From contig NC_052618.1 of assembly GCF_016545825.1 (NCBI RefSeq), positions 45,392,196 through 45,456,195 of the forward strand: a DNA stretch of 64,000 nucleotides, given 5' to 3'. Of the stretch, positions 1-11,587 are shown one piece after another. Within the stretch, counting starts at the first letter, position 1, and the number at the start of each line of letters is the position of its first letter. The position numbers and the translations under genes are program-made. Source of the DNA: Eucalyptus grandis (lineage: Eukaryota > Streptophyta > Magnoliopsida > Myrtales > Myrtaceae). The notes under the pieces are model-generated. The model was given only the letters and a program-made list of their open reading frames with translations, did not search any database and was not told the origin of the DNA.

Positions 1-106
1 GTAAGCTCCGGTAAAAGTTGATGTGGTCATTCTTGTCACGCTATCTAACAATTTAGATGTTGTATTTGTTGAAATTTACTACATTAGAACTGATTTCGCA
101 AAGTAT
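1..106. repeat. Remnant of RLP-unit 3' flank (unit 0)
   Basis: This segment closely matches about 6645-6750 and 17870-17970, which lie 3' of RLP1 and RLP2. It shows that a third RLP unit once began here. The match stops at about 106, where an LTR-like sequence begins, and does not resume later. Confidence 0.75.
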
Positions 107-1900
107 TGTTGACACCTAAATTTTGGCGACCCGTTTATTCATTTATCACAATAAAAATTAGGAGTTAATTTTAATCTCTAAAAAAAAAATATTAGTTAAT
201 TAATTAATTACATAGCATATAGATTTAGGTGTATTTGTAATTTTCTGCATTTATTGGACCGGTGGCAGATGGGTTTGAATTAGTGGTTCTGAGCTTTAAA
301 TTGATAAGCCGGACTAAGCCCACGAAACGAGCAAATTAGCTCAAGCCCGTTTTTTATTTTATAATTAAAAACTTTCGTGAAAAATAGGAATTTGAAACTT
401 TTGCAAGATATGATGAATTTTTTGGATGAGGCAGATGTGAAAGCAAATATTGCTTTTCGAAAAAGAATCTTTGTAGATATGAATTTGGAAAAATTAAAAC
501 TCTAATCCTCGCCCTATAAATAAGTTATTTACGTAGGGTTTTAGAGGGGGCCACACATATTGAATACACGGCAACATTGAGAGACGAGATCTGCTCTATC
601 ACCGCCTCCCAAGATCCATTAACTCATCATTGTTTCTGTCATACTTCCACTTCCACGTTGCTCCTGCAATTACCGGTGCCCAACAATTTCTGGCCTCCTG
701 TTCCAGCCTTCAGTTCTTCATCCACCAACGCACAGCCGTGCTCCGCCAGCATCACTCCAAACTTGACGACGAAGCTGCTGTCCAGACGTGTCATGAGCCC
801 GATGCTCAGCAATTCCAGGCGAGTTCTTAGTCCAGCGAGCAATCCTCAGCAAAGTTCAATCACCGACGCAGTGAGATCAAAATTTCGTGGCTGTCTGTTG
901 CTGCTTCGAATTCGCCATTGGTAACTCATCGCTAGCCGCCGTGAAAAGTTTCAGTCCATTGCCATCTGCAAGTCCCTGCACCGCGAGCTTTAAGCTGCTC
1001 CTCGCCACACGCGCGAAGAGGTTAGTGAAAACCAGGGAATTCTCAGCTGAACAAACCAAGAATTCTTGCACATACACGAACGGAATCTCGAACAAGGCAA
1101 AAGCATTTGGGGAACATACGCTACAGGACGTGGAGGTGGGGGGTCTCTTCTCTTCGGTTTTCGGGGTCGGCAAATTATAATTTTTAGAGCACATGAGGAA
1201 TACACGTGAGAAAAATAGAGAGGGAGTTCGGCCATTAGAGGAGTTATTTGCGTTACAATTCTCGTGGCTGGTCTGGGTCGACTTCATCGGAAGATTCGCG
1301 ATTGGCGCATAATAGACGATCCAGAGAGGAAAAGAGAGCAACCAAAAGCATAGAAAAAAGAGAAGCCTTTGAAGCGGTGCTCTTTGTCTGGAGTGGTCCA
1401 AGGCGAGAGAGACAGAGGAAGCTTTTGCAAAAAAGACAAGAAAGGGGAAGCCGATCCTTCATCAATATCACATATTTGCATTCCACTGATATTCTTTTCT
1501 TAATTCTTTTTTTTTTTCAGGTTCTGCCCACATCCTCGTCATTGTAGAAAACGCCTCGGAGAGACCCCACATTTGAGTATTAACAATCCCGAGAGGCTTC
1601 ACAGAGAGTGATCAGGGAACAAATATCAAATCTCGTTGATTCAAATTTATTGCCAAGTTTCCAGTGATGTTGCCGTTGTGGTCTTTCGCCATATTGTCGC
1701 ACCAAGAGAGTGCCCCCAAGCCCCGCCATCCTTGCCATGGCGTGCGCCGACCCGAGACCCATCTGCTGTGCCAAGCCTCATCCACAAGCTATTCCCGGTC
1801 ATCTGTCAAGCCGATTCCGTCGAGCTCAAATGTGGCAATAATTCTTGCAATATTAGGTAATTATTTTATCCAAATTTGATTTCGGTATTTTATTGCCTAA
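107..1900 (+). mobile_element. Putative LTR start of a retrotransposon, plus orientation
   Basis: It begins TGTTGACACCTAAATTTTGG, the style of LTR start seen on the minus strand of the solo LTR at 59,968-62,496 (TGTTGACACC). It interrupts the RLP 3' flank exactly at position 107. A TATA box lies near 514 and a CT/GC-mixed leader-like stretch follows, with no convincing host coding frame. I could not find the LTR end, a PBS or a target duplication. The right edge given is a guess, and the element or its debris may reach about 2,900, where PLAC8 intron sequence resumes. Confidence 0.4.
513..524 (+). promoter_or_regulatory. TATA box inside the LTR-like segment
   Basis: CCTATAAATAAG lies about 410 bp inside the LTR-like start at 107. 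This spacing fits a U3/R border. Transcription would start roughly 30 bp downstream. Confidence 0.4.
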
Positions 1901-2990
1901 TATGTGTCTATTAATATTAAGTGTTCATATCCATGGGCGATAGACACAACTTTCAATTAGGATTTATTTCCTAATTCGCAACCGTATATAATCTTTGATT
2001 CCACGTATAAGGCTTTAGATGGAATTTTTGATCACGCGGGAATAAAATTTTGATATCTTGATCTTTAAAGGTTAAGATCAATTTATCGATTTTATTAGCG
2101 AAACAATCGGGTTTGATTAGATATCGTTTCCAAACTCGAACAATGGATAATATCTTTGATGACCATGGATGATTTGGTGTTTATATTTTAGTTGCTTTAT
2201 TTATTCCAAAAATACAAAAAAAAAATTTGCATTTGCATATCATCTAGATTAGAATTGATTTCCTAGATAGAATTACATGATTGAATAGTTAAATTCTTCT
2301 TTAAATGCATGTTTAGATGGTATCTAGGTTAAATAATTTCTTTGAATCAAATGGCATGTTGAGATAAATTTCCAAGTTAAGATAGGATTCAAATTAGTCT
2401 ATTTCCTAACTTAAAATAGATAATATTCCACGTTAATTAGATTTTTATTTTTAGCAATTTTTAATTTCGAATTTTAATTAAAAAAATCATCATGCATATG
2501 TCATGTAGAATTAGGGCATCCTTTGTACATCATTGCACGTTAGGATAATTTTAAGTTTAGATTGATTTAGATAGACTGCATCTTAGGTTAGAGATTGCTA
2601 AGTTAAGATAATATCTTGGTTTAAATTAGGGTTTAGCCTGACCTAATCCTTAATATAAGTTGAATAGAGTCTTTAATTTAGCTAGATAATTTTCACATTT
2701 TTCTAATTTCGAAAATTCATGGAAAATACCAAAAATTATCTTAGAATAAATCAATTTCATTCTTTAGGACATACTGCATTTTATTTATGTCATGTAGTTT
2801 AAGCCATATTACCAACTCATATTATTTCATGTTAGATTAGTATCATACATTGCATATTGCATGATTTTCATTAATAAAAAAGAAAGAAATTACGTGTTAA
2901 TTAGAAATCATATTTATGGTTGTTGATCTGAGTGAGCAAGTCTAGTAATGTCGATCCTTCTTCGATTTGTGCGAATGTCATCGATTCTAC
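1900..2990. other. AT-rich stretch without a gene
   Basis: The DNA is AT-rich and full of stops in all frames. No PLAC8 exon 3 or exon 4 is visible here, although gene A would need them in this direction. Confidence 0.6.
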
Positions 2991-2994
2991 TTAC

Positions 2995-3579
2995 AAACCG
3001 ATCCGTGATCAGCAATCTCTGCGATTCGCCCGAATGTGATGCAGGGGCACCAAAATGACAAGCAACCTGTGAGATTAACAAGATATCAACCTTCATGAGC
3101 CATAGATAACACGAATTTATCTCTGGATCCACTTAAACTCAACTAATACCAAAGTGGTATAAGATCATTCGATTGCTAAATTCTGATAACCCCGCGACAC
3201 TAGGCAATTGCAATTGGATTCTCCAGTCTATAAACTGTCCGACTTTTGCTCGTAGATGTCGCCCAGTAGTTTTATACATGGCATAACTGTTCTATCAAGT
3301 GTTAATCCACCTCTAAACCAAATGGATTGCGAGGAAAATTCCAGAGGACTTGCAAGTTGGAACGTCGTCGAAGCAACTGAAAAGCCCAGAGGACCAAGGC
3401 ATGTTGTTAATGGGTCGAGCTTGAAGACCCGCAGGGGGCAGAGGATTGTTCGGGGCCCCGAAATTTGCATAACTTTGGTTCATGGGTTGCACTGGAATGC
3501 CATCCACGGGTGGCGGCGGTGGCGGAGCAGAGGCACCGGGCTTCTGTGGGTAGCCATCAGATGCGTTCGAGGAGTACAT
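2995..3579 (-). pseudogene. PLAC8/PCR-family gene A, exons 1 and 2 only
   Basis: Exon 1 is 3579-3354 (226 nt) and starts MYSSNASDGYPQ. It has a proline-rich N-terminus (PPPPPP) and then WSSGLFSCFDDVPTC, the entry to the PLAC8 domain. Exon 2 is 3066-2995 (72 nt) and reads [20 protein letters not shown], which contains the PCR-family CCxxxxCPC motif. Exon lengths and phases equal those of intact gene D (226 and 72 nt, phase 1). The intron 1 donor is T|GCAAGT, a GC donor, and the acceptor is CTCACAG. Exons 3 and 4 are not found between 1 and 2990; an LTR-like segment and leftover RLP flank lie there instead. The gene is therefore probably truncated, unless intron 2 runs beyond the window. PLAC8/PCR proteins are small Cys-rich membrane proteins tied to metal efflux and organ size. 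Identification is firm; loss of function is inferred. Confidence 0.8.
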
Positions 3580-4550
3580 AGCTTCAATCCACAACTACAG
3601 ATACCGGCTCCAACGATCAAAGAAGGGCGACACGACACAGCGAAAGATCGAATGAGGAAGTGAATCGGGCGAGGGCTAGAGAGGGTTGAAAGATGAGATG
3701 TTAGGTGAACTGCACAGTGCACATGATGTATACGTCCTGTTTCTATGCATCTAACACTAATATATTTGCGTAAAAGAGGGGTTTCGTCAGTGAATGCTTT
3801 CACCAGAAGCGGCCGTGACCAAGCAAGTCGTTGATCCGCCTTCGAATCTGTTTGCTGGTCGTGGCAACGACGAAGCGCCAACTTTGACGGTTGATGGTTA
3901 GTTGAAAAGTAAATGCCTTGTTTAAGCTCTAAGCTATCGTCGTGCGATTAAACTACGTATAGACTTATAGTTTAGCGCGGTGGGCAACGTTGACAATGGT
4001 GTAAATTGAGACGAGGTCAGGCAGTTTCGTATGTAATTTTGTTTTTTCTATCGTGATTTTTTGGGACCATGTTCAGGTTCTAAAGTTGGACGCGACTTCG
4101 CTCTCGTGACGCGACCGTCACACTTTCCCACGAATCGCGACCTCGTTTGTTTCTAGAACACCGAACGTAGTTTCGAGAGGGGTTTGTCACCTATAATTAG
4201 GTGCAATGTTGTTATCAAGACAGCACAGGGCTCAGCAGCTTTTGTTTACGTTCCTTTTGGGATTCCGGGGTGAAATTAGGAAGAACTCCATGGAAGAGAC
4301 GAGTTAGAGAACTTGGTCCTTTTATTTTTTGGTTCGAAAGGAGAACTCGGTCTTAGGTGAAGGGATAATTGATTCGTTTTTCCAACCGGCGAGATTAGAT
4401 TTGTTGGATAGTGTGGACGGGCATTGATTGTATGGGGTTGTGTTTTAGTCCGTGAGAAACAAGTTGGGATTGTTTGAGAAGATGCTTGATCTAGCGAGGG
4501 AGTCACGGCCTTTGGGTAGTGGTTGCCGACCCTCGCTTGGTCTCATTTAA
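3580..4550. other. 5' flank of gene A, no gene seen
   Basis: This is upstream DNA of the minus-strand gene A and beyond. Short frames exist on both strands, but none resembles a known protein. The first 100 bp would hold the promoter and 5' UTR of gene A. No clear TATA box could be assigned. Confidence 0.5.
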
Positions 4551-4554
4551 AAAT

Positions 4555-4790
4555 AAGGAAAAAATTATTTAAAAATTACAAAAATTGTTCACATCTATGT
4601 TGGTGATGTCATGTAGAACGCTCACTATCCATGTTAGCAATTTTTTTGCAAATATTAGCTGAATAGACTTTATTGGCAAATTATCAAAAGACTTAGAATT
4701 AAATTAATCAAAATTGAAAGGTTTAAGACTGAATTAGTACATGTGTAATACATTTAGGATTTTTTTTTATAATAATTATTCCAATTTTCA
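4555..4790. mobile_element. MITE-like relic
   Basis: AT-rich sequence with phrases such as 'agacttagaattaaattaat' and 'gtaatacatttaggattttt' that also occur in the insertion at 32,665-33,170 and in the half copy at 55,700-55,910. It looks like a decayed copy of the same short non-autonomous family. No clear target duplication was found. Confidence 0.4.
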
Positions 4791-4799
4791 TCACATCGG

Positions 4800-5700
4800 C
4801 AAGTGCAAATAATGTCAAATTGGGCTATCCATCGAGTTCTGACTTGTGACTTACCTTGCTGCTAAGATTTATGAGGTATTAGATGGGATTGTTCTACTTA
4901 GGTAAATGTCCATTTCATAGAAGAACATATAGGCTTACTTTTTTCCTAATGTGAATATCCCTTCTGTAAATGACTAAATTCTTGCTCACGTTGGATGAGC
5001 TTTAATGCATCGACTTATTATGACGTGATTGAGTGAATTTTATAAAGCCACTATATTCACAGGAAAAGAAAGAAAATAAAATAGAATTTGTATAAAGCCT
5101 AATGTATTGTGAGGAGAATTGAGATAGCTTATTGCGGACTCTTTTACACAGGGTAAATGCCCTCTTGCTCCTGACCTTGGGCACGTCCTAATATGTTCTC
5201 CTCCTTTCTCTTCATTGAGCAAAAACGCGAGGCCAAATCGTTCTGATCGCAACATCAATCCGAGTATGTATCTAGACCCTCTATTGTTTGGTGTTGTAAA
5301 TTCATTTACGTGATTTCATAAAATGTATACCCTTTCCTTCTTTGAGCAGGGCAGACGACAAAACTTATGTCGACAGATCGAGCATGCTACTGTTTACTTT
5401 AAAAGTGAAAATCGCTGGAGTATGATGCATATAATATTTTTTCAATGTAGTCACCGTCTTCCCTCATGCGAAGGGCGATAAGATGATGATGAAAGCAATG
5501 TGCACAGATCTGATATGCATTGCCGAAACCAAGCTTAGAATTAATTCCTGTCAGCTATATCTATATGATTCGACCACTAAAAGTGGGAAATTTGTGGATG
5601 GAGTTAAAGAAGACATTCGATGCCAACGTTGAAAATGGTCAACTCAAGGAAAATGGACATTGGGTCCAAGCTATTTTTATTTCCTATTTACACGTAAACA
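4800..5700. other. No recognised gene
   Basis: A 61-codon frame at 5520-5705 on the plus strand looks protein-like in composition, but I do not recognise it. It has no partner exon nearby. The rest holds only short frames. Confidence 0.4.
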
Positions 5701-5711
5701 AGTAATAATGA

Positions 5712-6115
5712 CAAAAATGAAAAATGAACTTTGACCCAATTGCAATTTGATCACCCGAACTTTTAATTAATTCAATGCGGTCCCTAAACTTTGGTCCAAT
5801 GTGCAATGTGGTCCATAATCTTTTTATTTGTTCAATGCGGTCCTAGGACTTTTAATACATATTCAATATAGTCCATGAACTATATTCAAATTGTTGTCCT
5901 TCTATTAATTTAAGATCATGGACAATGTTAAATATTTTCATATAATTTATGAACTAAATTGAACATGTACAAAAAGTTCAGGGACTATATTAAATAAATT
6001 AAAGGTTTATAGGTCACATTGCACGTTGGGTTAAAGTTTGGGAATCGCATTGAATAAATTAAAAGTTTAGAGATCACATTATATATTGGACAAAGTTTAG
6101 GGATCATTTGTAACA
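5712..6115. mobile_element. Foldback MITE
   Basis: The left half (about 5720-5880) and the reverse complement of the right half (about 5890-6115) share a repeated phrase of the type 'tccctaaactttg(g)tccaat' and 'attcaatgcggtcc'. The whole forms a long imperfect inverted repeat with no ORF. A half copy of the same family lies at about 55,400-55,540. Target duplication was not resolved. Confidence 0.6.
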
Positions 6116-6279
6116 ACAACAACAACAATAAGAAATCAATCTAATGATAACTCAATCAGCTTGGTATTGTCATGGCCAGCATCCTTGATCGGCCACCCAA
6201 AAAGAAGAAAACAAAGGGAAAAAGGAGGACTTCATAGTATTCACTTGATATAAGTAGGCAATAGTTGTAGGAAAGGCAA

Positions 6280-7470
6280 TATTCCTGCATTAAGGTTTTA
6301 TTGAATTTTGCATAATTGGCCTCCCCGAACTTAGGTTATTTTAGTTCCCATTTAAATCGTGGCCAAAAGAGACAGATCACATTACCATAGAATTTTATCA
6401 TCGGAGTATACATTTTGACTACTTCATTATGTTAGCAAAATGCTCGTACATTAGTAATAAAACTACATGAATCTAATTGCGAGAAAATGTAAATGGCAAG
6501 GAATTGATACAGTTTGAATTGAAGTTATATCGAAAATAAATTACAAGGAATTGAAATTACGTAAAACGGCGACAAGGATGAGGTTGCTATAATCACTCTT
6601 GTTATGCTTTCTATCAATTCAGATGACCAAAAAAAGTGACACTATGAGCTTTGGTAAAAGTTGCCGTAATCATTCTTGTCATGCTATCTACCAATTTAGA
6701 CGATGTTGTATTTGTTCAAATTTACTACATTAGAACTAATTTGGCAAAGTATGCGGAGGGAACAACCAGGGACAATGTTAGATGAGGAACCGCTCTCAGA
6801 ATCCGCTACCGATGAGATTGATGCGGTGGTGGGGAAGTGAGGGAAGCGTCACATTGCATTATCGTCCAATTTTCGGCAATGTCTTTTTCCCACTTGAATT
6901 AGCAGCAGCTGACGCGTGAATCAGCAACAAGTCTTCGTTATGTATCAGATCTTTGATGAAGTTTTTTCAAACTGTTGGTGCTGAAATTTGTACCATGCAC
7001 CTAAGAGAGAAATGTTATTTTTTTTCATGTTATATGATTGGGATCATATTACAGAAACTTTTTGACAAAGAGATGATAGCCTTAGAATTAGGACATCATA
7101 TCTGTAATAGTTGTAGTATTGCAAAAGGGTTTGGCAAATGGCTTTGTCATCATGTCTGCGACTTCTGCTAGCTTTTATATAATAAAAAGAGTTCGTCACA
7201 TACATAAGCTACTGATACAAAGTATATGATCATGAAGATAGGAACTTCTAAGTTTATGACATAGATGTACGTCTTTCGAATCTGACAAGTTTCTTCAACT
7301 CTCACGAATGTTGCTTCATGCTGGGGGTCGTGCCTGAGGCCCATATTTGGTAATCACCTTTCCTACAACATGTCATATACATAATCAAAACTTTACATGT
7401 CGACTACAAGAAGATTAAAGAAGTTGTTTAGATTTCATACTAAGGTTAGTATGGAATCATGTATTGAATA
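6280..7470. repeat. RLP1 3' flank, duplicated at 17.5-18.7 kb
   Basis: It aligns along its length with about 17,495-18,740. Shared phrases include 'cctccccgaacttaggtta' and 'ggacatcatatctgtaatag'. It is the left part of the tandem unit. No conserved reading frame was seen, so it is probably non-coding 3' flank of the RLP genes. Confidence 0.7.
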
Positions 7471-7471
7471 A

Positions 7472-7500
7472 CTAAGAGCAAGTGTTAGTGTGCTTATTAA

Positions 7501-7553
<53 letters not shown>

Positions 7554-10403
7554 CCTAAGTAGTTCCTACAAGTGCGTACCTGAAAAGCTCTTTTGAATCG
7601 AAGGGTGGTGATCGTTCTTGATATCATTAGCTTTCCGATGATCCTATCCATTGCTTGAAAGTAAGATATCCTCCAAGACTGCTTGAAATGCAATGCACTA
7701 CAAAATCCCAAGAATCCAATTGTGAATCCCGGTCCCAGGCCCGCATAGAACCAATTATGGATGTCCAGATTGCCTACATTAGGTTCACCTCCATTTCGAA
7801 AATCACCATCTTGTCCATCGATATTAGGATGTTGCTCATCTCCAGGGCAAACTTTTGAAAGAGGAGCTCCACAAAGTTTGTCATTACCGCGATACACAGA
7901 TTCATCATCCACGGTACGCAGATGACTGCTTGAAGGAATAGGGCCTGATAAATTATTTAATGAGAGATTGAGACAACTTAGAAAGTCTACGCTGGATATG
8001 CTAGGAGGGATTCTACCCGAAATCCCGTTGTTGGATAGGTCAAGGGATTCTAAGTTTTTGAGGTTGCCAATGTTTGAAGGGATTTTCCCACTCAAATTGT
8101 TTTGAGAGAGGTTCAAATTCTGAAGTTCGACGAGCCTAGTCAACTCTTCTGGTATTTTGCCATTTAAATTGTTTGCAGAAAGGTCAATGGAATAGAAGAA
8201 TTGCAGTGTCTTGCTATACATTTGGCTAGTTCCCTTTGTATTAACTAGGACGTTGATTGATGGCATATCCAGCCAATATGGTTGATCACTAGTATCTCCA
8301 ACCATAGACAACAATCCACCAAAACACAGCGGAATGCTTCCGGAAATGTTGTTCTGTGCTAGGCTTAAAAAATGGAGAGAGCTAAGTTGGCAGAGTTGAG
8401 AGGGAATGCTTCCGGTGAAACTATTCTTCTCAAGATCGATCAGGGATAATAATTGAGAATGTTGTCCAAATGGAGGAATTTCGCCAGTGAAGTCATTATC
8501 ACTTAGATCAAGGAGCAGGAGGTAAGTTACGTTTGACAAACATTTGGGAAGCACTTTGTCGAAGCCATTTCTATGCAGGACCAGAACTTGTAATTGCTTC
8601 AAATGGCAGAAAGAGTTAGTGAAATGACCACTTAACCTGTTGTCACCCAGAAGAATCCATTCCAGTGCTTCCAACTTTTTCAGACATAAGGGTAGTGTCC
8701 CGGATAGTTGGTTCTTTGACAGATCAAGATATAATAGGTTCCCCATTGCACAAAGTGAATCCGGTATGCTGCCGCTGAGACTGTTACCAGAAAGAATCAG
8801 AAATCGTAGCAGTTGCATCTTGTTTCCGTCCATTCTGGAAATGGGACATAGCGTTAAGTAAAATGTCGGAAAGCCAATTGGGAATTTCATCTGAGATGTT
8901 TGCATTGGACATGTACAAGTTTGAAATATTCCTCTGTGTTTGAAGCCACAATGGAAATTTCGGTCCCACATCACAACCTGACATGTTAATCCATTGAACT
9001 TGGAATGGAGGAACCCAGGCGGGATCAAAACTTAAAACAAGTTCATTAGACGAAGTGGACAAATGGGTCAGGCTCGTGAGATTAGCAAAGTGCGATTCAC
9101 TAACAACTCCATTTAAAGAATTATTTGTTATGTCCAACACCTCTAGATTAGATAGTCGCCCAATACTTACCGGGATGTTCCCACTCAATTTGTTGTGGCT
9201 GAGATCCAACTTTGTTAGAGATGATAGCTCCCCCAGAGTTACTGGAATAGGTCCCCAAATCAAGTTTCGTGATAGACTTAGGCACTCGAGATCTTTGAAA
9301 CTCCCCAATTGGCTTGGTAGAAAACCACTGAAATTATTGGCAGTGAAATCACAAATCCTCAGGTTACTTTGTGCCGACTCCAAAGGACCACGGATGATGC
9401 TCCCAACATCTCCATCAAAGTTATTAGACGCCAACCTTAATTCATGCAACTTGTAGAGACTGCTGAAGTTTTTCAGAATTTGACCGCCTAGAAAATTATG
9501 AGACACATCGAGAAAGGAAAGTTGTTGATTATTATCAAAGAGTGTCCTGGGAAATGCGCCTTTCAAATGATTTGCCCTCAAATCGATATGCTCGAGCTTG
9601 CTAAAGTTGTAGAACCAGGGAGGAATAATTGAATTTAGGGAATTGCCTGATAGATCCAGGAATATTAAAGAAGTGAAGTTGACGGATAGAGAGTGAGGAA
9701 GTTTTTCGAGAGAACAATCCTTCAACTGCAAAGATTGCAGTGAAGAAAGCATATTAATGGAACTAAACCAATCTTTGGATTTCCCAAGGTCAATGCTAGA
9801 GAGATGAAAGTATTTCAAGGAAGATAATTTCGACACCCATTGGAGGTTATTAGTTGTTAAAGAGCCCTCGCCAAACCTACTAGCAAGATCTAGATATTGC
9901 AAGTTGGACAGGTTACCGAGGTGATGAGGTATGTTTCCGTCAAAACCTGCGGATGATAGATTAAGATACTCTAGTCTCTGGAGAGTACCAAAGAATTGGG
10001 GGATTTTTTGCTTGGAAAATTTGTTGAGGCTGAGATCTAGATACTTCAAATGCTTCAGTTCAGCCAAAGATGCATGGATTTTACCTGCCAAGCTGCTCTT
10101 ATCTAGACATGAGATATATCCGTTTGGGGAGGTCTCAAAGCATGGATTACGAAGATCGAGTTTGAAAATATGGCCAGTCTTTTTGCTGCATTTGACTCCT
10201 TTCCACTCACAACAGTCCTTGCTAGTCCACGATGACAAGCGTTTAGAATGGTCGATGAGACCTTGCTTGAATTTCAATAGCGCTTCTCTCTCTGTACCAA
10301 AGCAGCTCACATTGGCGAAAGCTTCGGAATGGCCAAACTCAAATGATTGAAACACGAGAAGAGTCCACAATATGAGGGGTGCAAAGGCAGGGGCTGATGC
10401 CAT
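7472..10403 (-). pseudogene. RLP1: EIX2-like LRR receptor-like protein, frameshifted
   Basis: The start at 10403 is chosen because it opens a signal peptide (MASAPAFAPLILWTLLVFQS); an in-frame ATG at 10514 adds 37 non-signal residues. Next come the LRRNT cap (TEREALLKFKQGL, then DCCEWKGVKC) and many plant-type LRRs (LxxLDLSxNxLSGxIP). The C-terminal end has LCGAPLSKVC, an acidic linker, and a GxxxG-rich membrane span (GLGPGFTIGFLGF) with a short basic tail and no kinase. This is the layout of surface RLPs that sense microbial or fungal ligands. Near 8846-8852 RLP1 lacks a net 32 bp present in RLP2, which splits the gene into two frames: N-terminus to about 8850, then LRRs plus membrane span. 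As read, it would make a secreted stub without the anchor. The last codons meet a good donor, TCAG|GTACGC, near 7580, so a small further exon is possible. Confidence 0.85.
7501..7550. repeat. (GT)n-(GA)n microsatellite at the RLP1 3' end
   Basis: A compound dinucleotide run sits just past the last recognisable RLP1 codons. The minus-strand frame reads through it as an SL/HT run. The equivalent place in RLP2 is a (GA)n run at 18,745-18,771. Confidence 0.9.
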
Positions 10404-11180
10404 TGCTTTCGATAATATGGGATTAGGAAATGCAGTGTATTTCCTCCGTTTTATGGTGACATGGGTCTTGGGAAGGTCTTGATTGAATTTCATCGAGAAA
10501 AGGACATTACTCATTTCCTACTTATTTGATTTGGCCATCATTGTCGATCAATGCTGTCACACCCTGAATCCCAATAGAAAAAGGGAATGACACGGCTGTC
10601 ATTCAAATCTTATGCAACAAACATATTTATTAATAATTCAAAATATATCAAATCTTCATTGCTTTTAAGACATGAGTTTACAAATTCATAGATAGAATTG
10701 ATAGCACCACAACTCAAGAAATGAACTTTGTAGCTTAATTTTCACTAAACTTTAACTTTGAGCCATAGTTTTGAAAACTACTAGATTAGACAAATGAATG
10801 GTGTAAGCACTTACTGACATTACGATATGAAGTCGAATTAGCTTGGCGAAGCGTCCGTGGCATTGACTCACAAAACCCTCTCTCTCTCTGTCTTTTCTTC
10901 TTTCCCTTTTCCCCTATCCTTTTCTTTCCGTTCGTGTGAGTCTCGGCCCGTCTTTAAAAGCTGAAGGTGTCCACTATTCCTTGTTTTCGTTGACTCAGTC
11001 AACTTCCTTTCTTTTTTTCTTTTTCTTTTTTCCTTTGATCGAGTCAAAGTCCATATTTACAAATGCAATGAAAGAGCGCCATGTTCCGGAGATGCCTTCC
11101 GAGCCAGGACCAACTAATCACCAGAGTGCAGCCAAAAGCATAACGTTGCCTAAGTGCAATCTTCTGCAGGGTATCGGATG
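10404..11180. other. RLP1 5' flank, unit DNA shared with 21.6-23.6 kb
   Basis: This is upstream DNA of minus-strand RLP1. Parts at 10,560-10,800 and 10,820-11,175 match 21,775-21,830, 22,760-22,870 and 23,210-23,640. A CT-rich tract lies at about 10,870-10,930. Copy 2 holds roughly 940 bp more (about 21,825-22,760). No gene seen. Confidence 0.6.
10989..11003. promoter_or_regulatory. Inverted W-box pair upstream of RLP1
   Basis: GTTGACTCAGTCAAC is a 15-bp palindrome-like site with two TTGAC cores facing each other, about 590 bp upstream of the RLP1 start. The RLP2 copy keeps it as GTTGACTAAGTCAAC at 23,446-23,460. W-boxes are bound by WRKY factors; use here is inferred. Confidence 0.4.
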
Positions 11181-11540
11181 GGGTTGAAAGTGAAAGTTGT
11201 CAAAAAATGATGGAAAACCAATTCACTTGAGTGAGACAGAGGAGAGTGGAATTTCGTTTGTAGAGGTGAAATCTGGAGATCTATGAAGGAGGCCAAAAGC
11301 GAAGACAGCTCTCTGGGTCCCTACCGACACTGGTGTGCGAAAGCATTGGGGGCGAACGGAATTAGATACCCTGGTAGTCCATGCCGTAAACGATGAGTTA
11401 GATACCCTGGTAGTCCATGCCATAAATGATGAGTGTTCATCCTTGGTCTACGCAGATTAGGGGCCCAACTAACTAGTGAAACACTCCATCTTAGGAGTAC
11501 GGTCACAAGACCGAGACTCAAAGGAATTGACAGGGGCCTA
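11181..11540 (+). pseudogene. rrn18: Nuclear insertion of mitochondrial rrn18 (SSU rRNA) fragment
   Basis: The stretch follows the plant mitochondrial 18S rRNA: 'ccaattcacttgagtgagac', 'ctctctgggtccctaccgac', 'attagataccctggtagtcc', 'cggtcacaagaccgagactc' and 'aaggaattgacaggggcct' come in the order of that gene. Many C-to-T and G-to-A changes show it is not functional. Copy 2 of the unit (23,630-23,650) is uninterrupted here: 'ggacagg|agttttagagtc' there against 'gggttgaaag...gggcctagg|agtattagagtc' here. The rRNA piece therefore entered unit 1 after, or independent of, the duplication. A 36-bp piece is tandemly doubled at 11,362-11,433. Confidence 0.9.
11362..11433. repeat. 36-bp tandem duplication inside the rrn18 fragment
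   Basis: A 36-bp unit starting 'ttagataccctggtagtcc' and ending 'gatgag' occurs twice head to tail (11,362-11,397 and 11,398-11,433) with three differences. Normal rrn18 and the inverted arm at 12.5 kb have it once. It arose after the inverted duplication. Confidence 0.9.
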
Positions 11541-11587
11541 GGAGTATTAGAGTCAATGGTCAAAAGCTTTGATTGATAATGACGTGT

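Noticed and set aside
877..1401. 174-codon minus-strand frame
   Set aside because: It lies in the LTR-like segment, has no recognisable domain, and plus-strand frames of similar length overlap it.
8640..10350. Plus-strand frames opposite RLP1
   Set aside because: They are shadows of the LRR repeats on the minus strand; RLP2 shows the same shadows.
11181..11540. A functional rRNA gene
   Set aside because: Only about 360 bp of the gene are present, with many transitions and an internal tandem duplication.
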